DNA from: an uncultured Eubacteriales bacterium
Lineage (GTDB): Bacteria > Bacillota > Clostridia > Peptostreptococcales > Anaerovoracaceae
Reading direction: 5' to 3'
Assembly (NCBI GenBank): GCA_902796965.1
Contig: CADBRA010000052.1
Span: forward strand, 1-64,000
Length of the DNA stretch: 64,000 nucleotides
A model generated the notes under the pieces. That model did no database searches, was not told where the DNA came from, and saw only the letters and a program-made list of their open reading frames with translations. The position numbers and the translations under genes were made by a program. Positions 6,830-15,806 of this stretch are shown one piece after another (within the stretch, counting starts at the first letter, position 1; each line of letters starts with the position of its first letter).

Positions 6830-8425
6830 TTACAGTTTTCTCGGACCGGCTTTTTTTACCTCTTCCGGCATGTCATTATATTTCGTTTCGAAATTCTCAT
6901 GGAACATCTCAGCGAGCATGTCTGCCGTCTCGTCATAAGCAGCTTTATCTGCCCATGTTTCGCGCGGATTCAGTATCTCTGCAGGAACTCCATCTACAGA
7001 CTGCGGAACTTCGACATTGAATCTGTCATCATGTCTGTATTCTGCGTCCTCTATCGATCCGTTCAGTGCAGCAGTGACCATTGCACGCGTATAGCGCAGC
7101 TTGATTCTGGCACCTGTTCCGTATGAACCGCCCGACCATCCAGTATTTACGAGATAAACTTTTGTATTATACTCTTCCATCTTTTCGCCGAGCATCTCAG
7201 CGTAGACTCTCGGATTAAGAGGCATAAACGGCTGACCGAACAGCGTCGAGAATGTAGGAGTCGGCTCCTTGATGCCTCTTTCTGTCCCTGCCAGCTTCGA
7301 TGTGAAACCCGTGACGAAATGATACATCGCAGCTTCCTTTGAAAGCCTTGACACAGGAGGCAAAACGCCGTATGCGTCGGCAGTGAGGAATATGATAACC
7401 TTTGGAATGCCGCCGGTTCCCTTGTCTGTAGCATTGCTGATCGACGTGATCGGATATGAGCACCTCGTGTTTTCTGTGAGCGAAGAATCGAAGTAATCCA
7501 GCTCTCTTGTATCAGGGTCCATGACTACATTTTCAACCACGCTTCCGAATTTTACCGCTCCGTATATTTCAGGCTCAGCGTCCTTGTCGAGGTTAATGCA
7601 CTTGGCATAGCAGCCTCCTTCGAAATTGAAGATGCCGTCTTCAGACCAGCCGTGTTCATCATCGCCTATCAGAACTCTGGCCGGGTCAGCAGAAAGCGTC
7701 GTCTTTCCCGTGCCTGAGAGGCCAAAGAAAACAGCTGATTCGCCCGTTTCAGGATCCATATTGGCCGAGCTGTGCATTGGAAGCACGTTTTCTTCGAGCG
7801 GCATCACATAATTCATTGTAGAAAATACACTCTTCTTTATCTCGCCGGCATATCCCGTGCCTGCAATCAGGATACAGTGAGCTTCATAGTCGATGATGAT
7901 GGCCGCCTCGGAATGAGTGTGATCTCTTTCAGGGACACATTTAAACCCGGGAGCGCAGAGCACCGTATAATCAGGTTCTCCGTAATTCATAAGCTCCTCC
8001 GCCGTCGGACGCACGAGAAGCTGGTGGATAAACAGATTCTGCGATGCGAGCTCATTTATTATCCTGAACTTTCTCGTATATTTTCTGTCAGCTCCGGCAA
8101 GTCCGTCGAACACAAAGACTTCCCTGCCGTTGAAGTACTCGATCATACGCTTTTTGAGAGCGTCGAAGACCTCCCTCGTTACCGGACGGTTTACCTTACC
8201 CCAGGAAATCTTATCGTGAACTCCCGGCGTGTCTACGATGAATTTATCATCAGGACTTCTGCCGGTATACTTTCCTGTAGTGACGACTACCGCGCCTGTT
8301 GTATTCAGCTTTCCCTCTCCGCGTCTAAGAGCCGCCTCAACCAGCTGCGGAGGGTTAAGATTGGCGTGAATTTCCGCGGGACTATCAAGACCTAATTCTT
8401 CAGGGCTGTAAGTATTCAATTTCAT
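6830..8425 (-). CDS. pckA: Phosphoenolpyruvate carboxykinase (ATP)
   Basis: PckA interconverts oxaloacetate + ATP and PEP + CO2 + ADP. In anaerobes it serves gluconeogenesis or PEP carboxylation with ATP gain. The P-loop FGLSGTGKTTLSADP is near residue 235, followed by the metal-binding LIGDDEHGWSEDGIFNFEGG. The N-terminal NLNPPQLVEAALRRGEG and the R-rich substrate motif TGRSPDDKFIVD are canonical. A longer reading would add 13 residues upstream; I prefer ATG 8425. The Shine-Dalgarno AGGAG abuts this ATG with one base between, so initiation at the in-frame TTG two codons later (8419), which has ideal spacing, is equally plausible. Confidence 0.95.
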   Translation of the reverse strand: MKLNTYSPEELGLDSPAEIHANLNPPQLVEAALRRGEGKLNTTGAVVVTTGKYTGRSPDDKFIVDTPGVHDKISWGKVNRPVTREVFDALKKRMIEYFNGREVFVFDGLAGADRKYTRKFRIINELASQNLFIHQLLVRPTAEELMNYGEPDYTVLCAPGFKCVPERDHTHSEAAIIIDYEAHCILIAGTGYAGEIKKSVFSTMNYVMPLEENVLPMHSSANMDPETGESAVFFGLSGTGKTTLSADPARVLIGDDEHGWSEDGIFNFEGGCYAKCINLDKDAEPEIYGAVKFGSVVENVVMDPDTRELDYFDSSLTENTRCSYPITSISNATDKGTGGIPKVIIFLTADAYGVLPPVSRLSKEAAMYHFVTGFTSKLAGTERGIKEPTPTFSTLFGQPFMPLNPRVYAEMLGEKMEEYNTKVYLVNTGWSGGSYGTGARIKLRYTRAMVTAALNGSIEDAEYRHDDRFNVEVPQSVDGVPAEILNPRETWADKAAYDETADMLAEMFHENFETKYNDMPEEVKKAGPRKL

Positions 8426-8598
8426 TCTCCTAAGATTAATACATACGTAGGTTAATATATACACAAATGTGTAAAACAGGTTAAATCAATATAACACCGA
8501 ATTTACACTTGTTTTTTATTATATACTAACGAAAGTTTTTTGGAAACACGTAAGGCAAAATTGTATTTTTTATTAAGAATATATGCTCAACGCCATTG

Positions 8599-8615
8599 TG
8601 TGCGCTCCGCGCACA
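8599..8615. repeat. Mini-hairpin repeat, TGTGCGC-TCC-GCGCACA
   Basis: Perfect 7-bp stem with a TCC triloop in the gap between pckA and the MATE gene. The stem sequence is wholly different from the GTCAGC copies, but the loop and closing pair are the same. Confidence 0.7.
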
Positions 8616-8678
8616 GATTTCCCGCGGAAAATACGTTTCCGCTTCTGAAAATGCTGCAATATGAGGACTGTCATATTG

Positions 8679-10028
8679 CTACAGATCCCTTCCGTAATGA
8701 TATCTCTTTCTGTTTGCCATGATCAGAGAAACAGATATGATGAGCGCGAGGAAATCCGCCATCGGAGCAGCCGCCCATATTCCGCCCGCTCCGAAAACGA
8801 GCGGAAGCAGAAATATCATTGCTATTTCAAATACAAGTGTTCTAAGCATTGAAATCAGCGCCGAGAGCATCCCATTGTTAAGAGCTGTAAATAACGACGA
8901 CGCAAATATATTGAACCCCCACATCAGGAACACTATGGAATAAATCCTGTATCCGCCAAGCGTGAGTTTCATAAGCTCGCTGTCGTATCCGACAAAAAAG
9001 CCTACGACCGCGCGTCCAGACAACTCTGCCAGCAGGAACATGACAACACCGGTAACTGCTATCAGCCGTATGCTCTTCAGGTAGATGTTCCGAAGCTCAG
9101 GATAATTCTGGGCTCCATGATTGAAACTGATTATGGCCGAACTGCCGAGCGAATATCCCATGAACACCGCTGCAAATAGGAAGCCTACATACTGCATCGT
9201 ACCGTATGCCGCAACTCCACTCTGGCCTATGAGCCTTATCAGCTGCAGATTGTAGAGGATGGCAACAATCGACGAAGCGATATTAGTCATGAATTCCGAT
9301 ATGCCGTTAAACGCTCCGCGGAAAAGTACGCGTACATCGTGTGATGGCTTGCCGAGCCTGAGGTTGCTCGTGTTTTTTCGTACAAAATATACGATAGGAA
9401 TCAGACCGCCGATGCCCTCACAGATCGACGTCGCGAGCGCAGCACCCGGAAGTCCCCATCCGAAGCCTACGACGAACAGCGCGTCAAGCACCATATTGCC
9501 TACCCCGGTTATGATTGTCGAAACAAGCCCCAGCACCGGTTTGCCGGCAGAATTGTAAAAACTCTGGAACGCGACCTGCAGCATGAAGAATGGCAGTGAA
9601 CAGATATTGATACGTCCGTAAATTACAGCCCAGTATTTTACTTTACCTGTCGCGCCCAGAAGTCCGACAACGGGCTCCATAACAATCTGTCCTGCTATTA
9701 GAATGATGACGCCTATTGCGAATGTGACATACACAAACATTGAAAAATATCTGTCTGCCTTTTCCCGTTCGCCTTCACCAAGCGTCTTTGCGACGACAGC
9801 GCTGCCGCCCGTGCCGAACATGAATCCGACGCAGCTGAGCATAATCATGACCGGCATAACGATGTTAATCGCGGAATAAGCTTCTTTGCCGGCAAAATTG
9901 GACACGAACAGCCCGTCGACCATGTTATATATTGATGTAAATATCATCATTATTACGGACGGCAGCACAAATCTTAAAAGCCGCCCGTATGTGAAGTGAT
10001 CCGATAATTTAATTTCGCTTTTAACCAT
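8679..10028 (-). CDS. MATE family efflux transporter
   Basis: This is a second MATE exporter, about 449 aa with roughly 12 hydrophobic segments. The N-terminal LLRFVLPSVIMMIFTSIYNMVDGLFVSNFAG and GTGGSAVVAKTLGEGE match the DinF/NorM-like MATE group common in Firmicutes. I start it at MVKSEIKLSDHFTYG; a longer reading adds 17 polar residues with no sign of conservation. The ribosome site is weak. Cargo is unknown; the neighbouring genes give no pathway clue. Confidence 0.9.
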   Translation of the reverse strand: MVKSEIKLSDHFTYGRLLRFVLPSVIMMIFTSIYNMVDGLFVSNFAGKEAYSAINIVMPVMIMLSCVGFMFGTGGSAVVAKTLGEGEREKADRYFSMFVYVTFAIGVIILIAGQIVMEPVVGLLGATGKVKYWAVIYGRINICSLPFFMLQVAFQSFYNSAGKPVLGLVSTIITGVGNMVLDALFVVGFGWGLPGAALATSICEGIGGLIPIVYFVRKNTSNLRLGKPSHDVRVLFRGAFNGISEFMTNIASSIVAILYNLQLIRLIGQSGVAAYGTMQYVGFLFAAVFMGYSLGSSAIISFNHGAQNYPELRNIYLKSIRLIAVTGVVMFLLAELSGRAVVGFFVGYDSELMKLTLGGYRIYSIVFLMWGFNIFASSLFTALNNGMLSALISMLRTLVFEIAMIFLLPLVFGAGGIWAAAPMADFLALIISVSLIMANRKRYHYGRDL

Positions 10029-10152
10029 GATAATCTGTCTTTCTATCTGTTTTATTCCAACACAATACTCTGCAATCAAAGCAGCCCCGTATGGCCGCGC
10101 ACTAAAAATGCGGCCTGATGGTACATACGCCCGGTCATAAGCCGCATCATGC

Positions 10153-11094
10153 TCATTTGTTATTCTTCAGAAATTCCTTTATTTTATTAAGATTTTTTTC
10201 AGCGTCTCTGTATCCCTGTATGTATCCATCGAGCAGTTTGTCTGGATTTCTCGTGAATCTGTGAAACGAAAGATTCTTGTCAGGAGCAAGCATGAATATG
10301 CTGCCGTCAGCCGCCAGTTCCTCAAGTTCACCGCATTGTTCGTTATATCGCTCTACATTTTTTCTGACGGCATCGCAGAATTCCGGATATCTCTCGAATT
10401 TCTGAACCACTCTGTTTACATAAATCTCGTTGTTTTCGGCCCTGTAGTCCGATGGATTTGTGCGTATCACGACAACAGGGCCATCGTTTTGATCGAGCGC
10501 ATATCTGTACGGAATCTGCATGCGCACTCCGCCGTCAAGATATCTGTTTCCGTCTATTCTTACAGGAGGCGCCATAAGAGGAAATGAAGCTGATGCCTGG
10601 ACTTCGATCATATTGTGCTCAGGATCGCTTTTCTCGAGATATTCAGCTTCTCCGGTTCTTACATTAGTCACGACGCTGATGAACCTTCTGCGCTGATCCT
10701 CGAATCTGCCGACCGTAAGATGATCCCACAGTCGGCTTTCTCTCGTCATTAAAGAATAATTGATCATGCCGCCTCTCGAATGTTCATCACGGTTTCCTGC
10801 TCCTATCCCGATGAATTTAGTGTCTGCCGAATGCGTGATCATAAACCTGGCGGCCTCTCCGATATTTCCTGCCATATACGAAACGCCGGAAAGTGCGCCT
10901 GCGGAAACGCCGACTACATTCATGATATTGAGTCCGTTTTTCATGAACACATCGAGCACTCCCATCGAATAGATACATCTCTGCGCACCGCCCTCGAGCA
11001 CGAGAAATCCATTTGTTATTTCAGACGTATCTGCAGTTCCGTTAGGTATTATCTTAAGTATGTCTCTTATCTTTTTTCTCGTTCTGGTTCTCAT
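10153..11094 (-). CDS. Patatin-like phospholipase
   Basis: This is a patatin-fold serine lipase/acyl hydrolase with a Ser-Asp dyad. The oxyanion loop EGGAQR (about 34-39), nucleophile elbow GVSAG (Ser about 64) and catalytic Asp in YLDGGVRMQIPY are all present and ordered as in RssA/YjjU-type bacterial patatins. The predicted protein is 313 aa, starting at MRTRTRKK. A longer open frame would add 37 residues, but AAAGAG precedes the chosen ATG. No signal peptide is seen, so it is probably cytosolic and acts on membrane phospholipid or thioesters. It has no operon partner. Confidence 0.88.
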   Translation of the reverse strand: MRTRTRKKIRDILKIIPNGTADTSEITNGFLVLEGGAQRCIYSMGVLDVFMKNGLNIMNVVGVSAGALSGVSYMAGNIGEAARFMITHSADTKFIGIGAGNRDEHSRGGMINYSLMTRESRLWDHLTVGRFEDQRRRFISVVTNVRTGEAEYLEKSDPEHNMIEVQASASFPLMAPPVRIDGNRYLDGGVRMQIPYRYALDQNDGPVVVIRTNPSDYRAENNEIYVNRVVQKFERYPEFCDAVRKNVERYNEQCGELEELAADGSIFMLAPDKNLSFHRFTRNPDKLLDGYIQGYRDAEKNLNKIKEFLKNNK

Positions 11095-11474
11095 AAATCT
11101 CTTTCCCCTATAAAAATATGATGGTGTCTGATGCTTCGGAATTCTATGGTTTGTTTCACTCAAACCAGGCATATCGGTCATCTGCCGCCGCGCTCCGAAA
11201 CACATTCATAATATGACATCAATTTTATAATGATAACATGAAAGAACTGAAAACAGGCAGTATAAGAAAGAAATAAGAAACAAAACCATCACGGATATAA
11301 TCCGTATAATATGTACGGCCGGAGCGGCCGCAGCTGATCTGCTGCCTCAATATCACCTTATGCATCAATGTAATAAAAAATAAACGGCTGCACGGCGGAA
11401 TATGCATTCCGCTGCAGAGCCGTTCATAATAAACCCACAAAGATCAATCCGTAAAAATTCTCAGATTACTCCTT
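11095..11474. other. Gene-poor gap; holds the terminator of the membrane-protein pair
   Basis: Apart from the hairpin at 11369-11424 and AT-rich DNA upstream of the patatin gene (a possible weak TATAAA -10 near 11235), I see no feature. A 71-codon open frame here looks spurious. Confidence 0.5.
11369..11424 (-). terminator. Intrinsic terminator after the membrane-protein pair
   Basis: On the minus strand AACGGCT pairs with AGCCGTT, enclosing a second complementary stretch (GCGGAAT / ATTCCGC). TTTATTTTTTATT follows. Confidence 0.75.
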
Positions 11475-11840
11475 TTATTTAAGGTTTTCTGTCTTTTTTT
11501 CTTTTTCTGTTCTGCTGTTTTCAGAATCATTTTGTCTGAACAATGCCCTTTTCACAGCCCCCGATGGATCCGTTATCAGTACGGCAGCAATCCATATCAC
11601 CAGCGCAAGAGCGATAACTGAAAGTCCGAGGAATGCATCGTTAAGCATTTCGGCGCCCGAAGGTTTGAAATATGAAGCTCCAAATTGTATGTACTCAAAT
11701 ACCGCATCGACGAACCACATAATCGACGCCCCCCAGAACAACCAGCAGAGAATGCCGATTTTCATCGTGCTATTTTCGCCATGTGCATACCACAGGGCAG
11801 TACTGATAACCGCAGCAAAAACGCATAGCAGAAGCGCCAT
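11475..11840 (-). CDS. Unknown small membrane protein (second gene of pair)
   Basis: I do not recognise this 121-aa protein. From the chosen start it has three hydrophobic stretches (about 1-18, 27-48 and 73-95) and a polar, charged C-terminal tail rich in Ser, Glu and Lys. The start ATG 11840 is supported by AGGTGG six bases upstream. That ribosome site overlaps the last codons of the preceding gene, whose stop lies one base before this ATG, so translation is coupled. The two genes are therefore likely to make partners in one membrane complex. A longer TTG-started reading would overlap the neighbour by 50 nt and lacks a ribosome site. Confidence 0.65.
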   Translation of the reverse strand: MALLLCVFAAVISTALWYAHGENSTMKIGILCWLFWGASIMWFVDAVFEYIQFGASYFKPSGAEMLNDAFLGLSVIALALVIWIAAVLITDPSGAVKRALFRQNDSENSRTEKEKKTENLK

Positions 11841-11841
11841 G

Positions 11842-12279
11842 TTATTCCACCTGATCCTGCCGTGAATCTCCGGCGAGCTGTCTCTTTTCAAAAATGTGTA
11901 CGATACCTGTCATGATACACCAGATGAGTGTCACAAGGACAGCCATTCCCACTCCCACAGTCGACATTTCATGAAGCATCGATGCCGTATCGGCGGGATT
12001 ACTTGCGCCTGTAATGAACGGAAACCACGGGACTATTTCTCCGTGCCACAGATGTTCAAATGCCAGCAGGACAACTCCGCCCCATAAAAGATTTGTCAGC
12101 CATGTGAGCTTTCTTGAAAGAGCGATTTTCCCTGTGTGTGAAGCGCTCATATGCGCATCTGAATCCGAAAGAGCTTTTTCAACTCCGCCATTTGAAAGCC
12201 TGACTTCTCTTTTCCTTACTGCATATGTCACGGCCGTCATGACCAGAGCCTCAGCGCCTGGAACTAAAAAACATGCCAT
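11842..12279 (-). CDS. Unknown small membrane protein (first gene of pair)
   Basis: This 145-aa protein is not assigned to a family. It begins with a hydrophobic MACFLVPGAEALVMTAVTY, then a polar region (about 24-54), then two more membrane segments (about 56-76 and 105-128). The second segment is followed by AFEHLWHGEIVPWFPF, in which Glu, two His and Trp lie close together, a pattern that could bind metal or haem; this is inference. The start is fixed by GGAGG eight bases upstream of ATG 12279; an ATG five codons upstream overlaps that ribosome site. A possible -10 (TATAAT) lies near 12410. Confidence 0.65.
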   Translation of the reverse strand: MACFLVPGAEALVMTAVTYAVRKREVRLSNGGVEKALSDSDAHMSASHTGKIALSRKLTWLTNLLWGGVVLLAFEHLWHGEIVPWFPFITGASNPADTASMLHEMSTVGVGMAVLVTLIWCIMTGIVHIFEKRQLAGDSRQDQVE

Positions 12280-12775
12280 ACTGTTTACCTCCATAGATTG
12301 ATAGACTTGATCAGCAAAAACAATGATTTTCCGAAGCGCCGCAGAAAATACTGCCGTATGACGGCAGATATTCATGACGCACAGCGATCCGGAAGACTTT
12401 TTATTATTATATCAGCACAATAAGCGAAATACACTCTGCCGGCAAGAAATAATTTCAGTATTTCATAATACTGGCGAATGAAATATTAAAAAACAGCTCA
12501 TCCTCAGATTTCCACAGATGTTCATCAGTACCCGGAATACGCATAATCACGCTGCCCGAAATCACGCGGTCCGGTCCAAAGTGTTGATAAAGACCGCATG
12601 TACATGCAGTGCAAAAGCCTGTATCGCAGCTTGATTCCAGCATGTATGCTGTTCGGAAGCGTATAAAGCTTGATTTTATCACCGCCGGGCTTTAATATTA
12701 AATGACCGAAATAACAGTCGGATGTACTGAACTTCAGAAATTACCGGACTACAGAATATACATGGTAAATATATT
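12280..12775. other. Intergenic region between divergent genes
   Basis: About 500 bases separate the minus-strand membrane pair from larE. A TATAAT in minus orientation near 12410 may be the pair's promoter, but its -35 is poor. A 75-codon frame on the minus strand lacks a ribosome site and coding character. I see no convincing promoter or riboswitch for larE. Confidence 0.4.
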
Positions 12776-13534
12776 ATGACATTAAAGGAATTTTTTACAG
12801 AACACCCGAAGGCTGCAGTCGCCCTTTCAGGCGGTGTAGACTCTTCATATCTTTTCTACTCTGCCTGTGTCAGCGGAGCTGACGTGAGGGCATATTTCGT
12901 GGACAGCGCTTTCCAGCCTACCCGTGAAAAACAGGATGCAGAGAGAATAGCCGCAGACATCGGCGTTCCTGACAGACTGACGATACTTCACGCTGACGTG
13001 CTTGCATATGACGAGATCACAGCTAATCCTGAAAACAGATGCTATTACTGCAAAAAACAAGTTTTCGGACTAATAGCTGCCAGAGCGCGGCATGACGGAT
13101 ACAGCGTCATTCTTGACGGTACAAATGCGTCTGACGATCAGAGCGACAGACCCGGCATGAAAGCGCTTCAGGAACTGAACGTATACTCGCCTCTGCTGAT
13201 CTGCGGACTTACAAAGGAAGATATACGGGCCAGGTCGCACGATGCCGGACTTTTCACATGGAACAAACCGTCATATGCTTGTCTGGCGACGAGAATTCCG
13301 CACGGCGAGGAGATAAACGATGAAAAACTCAGACGTATCTGCTCAGCCGAAGAAGAGCTCAGAGCGATGGGGTTTTCTGATCTGCGTGTCAGGAAACGCG
13401 GCGAAACAGGGCTGATCCAGCTGCCCGCTGAACAGTTCGCGAAAGCTGTATCGGAGCATGCCGTAATTTCAAAAAAGCTCTCTAAATACTTCGAAACACT
13501 CGCGCTCGACCTGAGACCGAGAAAGAGCAATTAA
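12776..13534 (+). CDS. larE: LarE sulfur insertase for the nickel-pincer nucleotide cofactor
   Basis: LarE adds sulfur to the two carboxylates of pyridinium-3,5-biscarboxylic acid mononucleotide. The PP-loop ATP-binding motif is SGGVDSS (18-24). Cysteines occur at C89 and C92 (NRCYYCKK) and C169 (SYACLATR). The last aligns with the sacrificed Cys of L. plantarum LarE. The extra CxxC pair matches the three-Cys type described for Thermotoga maritima LarE, which holds a [4Fe-4S] cluster. Length (252 aa) is normal. larB starts 1 nt after the stop. A mini-hairpin repeat lies within codons 32-36. The ribosome site is weak. Confidence 0.92.
   Translation: MTLKEFFTEHPKAAVALSGGVDSSYLFYSACVSGADVRAYFVDSAFQPTREKQDAERIAADIGVPDRLTILHADVLAYDEITANPENRCYYCKKQVFGLIAARARHDGYSVILDGTNASDDQSDRPGMKALQELNVYSPLLICGLTKEDIRARSHDAGLFTWNKPSYACLATRIPHGEEINDEKLRRICSAEEELRAMGFSDLRVRKRGETGLIQLPAEQFAKAVSEHAVISKKLSKYFETLALDLRPRKSN
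12869..12883. repeat. Mini-hairpin repeat inside larE, GTCAGC-GGA-GCTGAC
   Basis: Perfect 6-bp stem with a GGA loop (complement of TCC), in frame as V-S-G-A-D. The identical 15-mer occurs at 37969 and 50713. Confidence 0.65.
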
Positions 13535-13535
13535 T

Positions 13536-14297
13536 ATGGAAGAAAAAGATCTCAGAATCCTGCTGGAGCAGGTTGCAGATGGCAGCATTAGTGCAAAAGA
13601 CGCTGCCGGCAGACTGAAGATTGAGCCATTCAACGATATCGGCATCGCAAAGCTCGACACTCACAGAGGCATAAGGCAGGGCGTCGGCGAGGTAATATAC
13701 GGCGCATCGAAGACGCCGGAGCAGATAGACGTCATTGCGCACAGTCTTTATGCTGACGGTCAGGAAACCATACTTATCACGCGCATGTCAGCCGAAGCCG
13801 CCGCATATTTTCACAAAGACATCCCGTTCGAATACAACGAAGCTGGACACACAGGAGTTGCAGGAAAGAAAAGAGAAGCTGACGGAACTGGAACTGTGCT
13901 CGTCATAACCGGCGGCACAAGCGATATTCCGGTCGCTGAGGAAGCTGCCGAGACGCTGGAGGCATTCGGAAACAGCGTAAAACGAATCTACGACGCAGGT
14001 GTCGCAGGCATACACAGGCTGCTTAATTTTACAGAAGATATAATGAGCGCATCTGTAATCATCGCTATTGCCGGCATGGAGGGAGCGCTCGCCAGCGTAG
14101 TCGGAGGACTCGCGGACTGTCCCGTCATCGCTGTTCCCACAAGCGTCGGATACGGCACATCATTCGGCGGTGTGACGGCACTGCTCTCTATGCTTAACTC
14201 TTGTGCGAGCGGCGTTACCGTAGTAAACATAGACAACGGATTTGGAGCGGCGTATACCGCAAGCATGATAAATCATATGGAAAGAAAGGGCCGATAA
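13536..14297 (+). CDS. larB: LarB, nicotinate mononucleotide-adenine dinucleotide carboxylase/hydrolase
   Basis: LarB carboxylates nicotinic acid adenine dinucleotide at C5 and cleaves the phosphoanhydride, giving the biscarboxylic mononucleotide that LarE thiolates. The C-terminal half is PurE-like: LVITGGTSDIPVAEEAAETLE, then VAGIHRL, then IAIAGMEGALASVVGGLADCPVIAVPTSVGYG, where CO2-handling residues lie. At 253 aa it is full length. It is packed between larE (1-nt gap) and larC (start codon directly after its stop), so the three are one transcript. Its strong similarity to PurE-type mutases makes the family call secure. Confidence 0.95.
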   Translation: MEEKDLRILLEQVADGSISAKDAAGRLKIEPFNDIGIAKLDTHRGIRQGVGEVIYGASKTPEQIDVIAHSLYADGQETILITRMSAEAAAYFHKDIPFEYNEAGHTGVAGKKREADGTGTVLVITGGTSDIPVAEEAAETLEAFGNSVKRIYDAGVAGIHRLLNFTEDIMSASVIIAIAGMEGALASVVGGLADCPVIAVPTSVGYGTSFGGVTALLSMLNSCASGVTVVNIDNGFGAAYTASMINHMERKGR

Positions 14298-15704
14298 TTG
14301 AAAACTCTGTACATTGAAGCAAACATGGGCGCATCTGGCGACATGCTGACAGGCGCTCTTCTCGAAATAGCTCCGGAAGGCGCTGATAAAAAAATACAAA
14401 ATCTCGGAATCCCTGGCGTCAGGACAGAATTCCGCCATGATTCGAAGCTCGGCGTTGGCGGTACACATGTCTCTGTCTTTGTGAACGGACACGAGGAAGT
14501 ACCGGGCGCCGCACCGGATGAACACGCACACGATCATGAATCCGAAAAGTACGCAGACATACACAGTCACTGCCGCGAAAGCATTGAAACCGCACACGAA
14601 CACGAGCACACACTCGGCAATGCTCACGGCGAAGATACGGACATCCGCAAACATACACATGAACATGGCAGGGCCGATGGTCACGGACACGTTCATAACC
14701 ACCACGAACATCACAGCCTCAGTGACATAGAGAATATCATCGACTCGCTCGACATAAGCAGCCCGGTAAAGAAAAAATCCATGGCTGTCTACAGCCGCAT
14801 CGCCGCTGCAGAGTCAATGGTTCACGGAGAGCCTGTCGACATGGTCCATTTCCACGAAGTCGGCGCGCTCGACGCCGTCGCCGATATCGTTTCAGTATGC
14901 CTGCTAATGGATATGATAAATCCCGACTGCGTTGTCGTCTCTCCTGTAAATACCGGTTCTGGAAGCGTAAAGTGCGCACACGGCATTATGCCGGTCCCGG
15001 CTCCTGCTACAGCTGAAATACTCAAGGGTATCCCCTGTTATCAGGACGGCAAGATAAACAGCGAACTCACAACTCCGACAGGAGCTGCTCTAATTGCCGA
15101 GTTTGCTGATGAATTCGGATATATGCCCGCTATGACCGTCGAAAAAACGGGCACGGGCACGGGCACAAAGGATTTAAAAAAAGCAAATATTATACGCGTA
15201 TTTATCGGTGAGAGATTCGACCGCTCCGCGGACTATGAAATGAAAACAGATGCATGCAGAACTGAAGCTGAAAGCACACCGGACACGATCTGCGAGCTTT
15301 CGGCTAATATAGATGACATGACGGGTGAAGAGCTCGGATTTGCGATGGAGCAGCTGCTGAAAAAAGGGGCTCTTGATGTTTATCAGACTCCGATCATCAT
15401 GAAGAAATCCCGGCCGGCAGTAAAGATCTCATGCATCTGCGCTGCAGAAGAGGAGGAACGTTTTGCGTTCCTCATGCTGAAACTCACCAGCACGGCTGGC
15501 ATAAGAGCGTCCGGATATTCAAGATACATCTTAAAGCGCGGAATAACCGGAGAAGACAGCGGAATCAGAGAAAAGACATATACAGGATTCGGCATATCGA
15601 GAAAGAAATACGAATATGACGATCTCGCCGCAGCAGCCGAAAAAAAAGGTATTTCTCTCTCCGACATGAGAGAAAAGCTCATGAACGGAATGTCAGATAA
15701 ATAA
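14298..15704 (+). CDS. larC: LarC nickel-insertion protein with His-rich loop
   Basis: LarC inserts nickel into the bisthiocarboxylic pyridinium mononucleotide using CTP. The N-terminus LYIEANMGASGDMLTGALLEI and MVHFHEVGALDAVADIV are family signatures. Residues about 65-139 form a Ni-binding-type insert with some 20 histidines (for example DGHGHVHNHHEHH). Unlike L. plantarum, where larC1 and larC2 are joined by frameshifting, this is one continuous 468-aa frame. It starts at TTG, immediately after the larB stop, with AAAGG upstream. A strong terminator follows. larA, the lactate racemase that uses the cofactor, is not adjacent. Confidence 0.95.
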   Translation: MKTLYIEANMGASGDMLTGALLEIAPEGADKKIQNLGIPGVRTEFRHDSKLGVGGTHVSVFVNGHEEVPGAAPDEHAHDHESEKYADIHSHCRESIETAHEHEHTLGNAHGEDTDIRKHTHEHGRADGHGHVHNHHEHHSLSDIENIIDSLDISSPVKKKSMAVYSRIAAAESMVHGEPVDMVHFHEVGALDAVADIVSVCLLMDMINPDCVVVSPVNTGSGSVKCAHGIMPVPAPATAEILKGIPCYQDGKINSELTTPTGAALIAEFADEFGYMPAMTVEKTGTGTGTKDLKKANIIRVFIGERFDRSADYEMKTDACRTEAESTPDTICELSANIDDMTGEELGFAMEQLLKKGALDVYQTPIIMKKSRPAVKISCICAAEEEERFAFLMLKLTSTAGIRASGYSRYILKRGITGEDSGIREKTYTGFGISRKKYEYDDLAAAAEKKGISLSDMREKLMNGMSDK

Positions 15705-15729
15705 TAAATTCATAATTTGATCATCACGA

Positions 15730-15763
15730 AAAAAATCCGGATCATCATCGATCCGGATTTTTT
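15730..15763 (+). terminator. Intrinsic terminator after larC
   Basis: A 14-bp near-perfect stem built on ATCCGGATC / GATCCGGAT has an ATCATC loop. The A-run and T-run flanking the stem make it function on either strand. Confidence 0.88.
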
Positions 15764-15806
15764 ATCTGTCTATAATGCATAGATCAGGCAGCATACATCT
15801 TAATAT

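Noticed and set aside
10093-10115. GGCCGC/GCGGCC hairpin after the patatin gene as a terminator
   Set aside because: There is no T-tract on the transcript side; a weak structure only.
11225-11440. 71-codon minus-strand frame between the patatin and membrane-protein genes
   Set aside because: It runs through the terminator hairpin of the membrane pair and has no start signal.
12455-12682. 75-codon minus-strand frame upstream of larE
   Set aside because: No ribosome binding site and no coding-like composition; it lies in a divergent intergenic region.
14298-15704. Programmed frameshift in larC as in Lactobacillus plantarum
   Set aside because: The gene is one continuous frame of normal full length.
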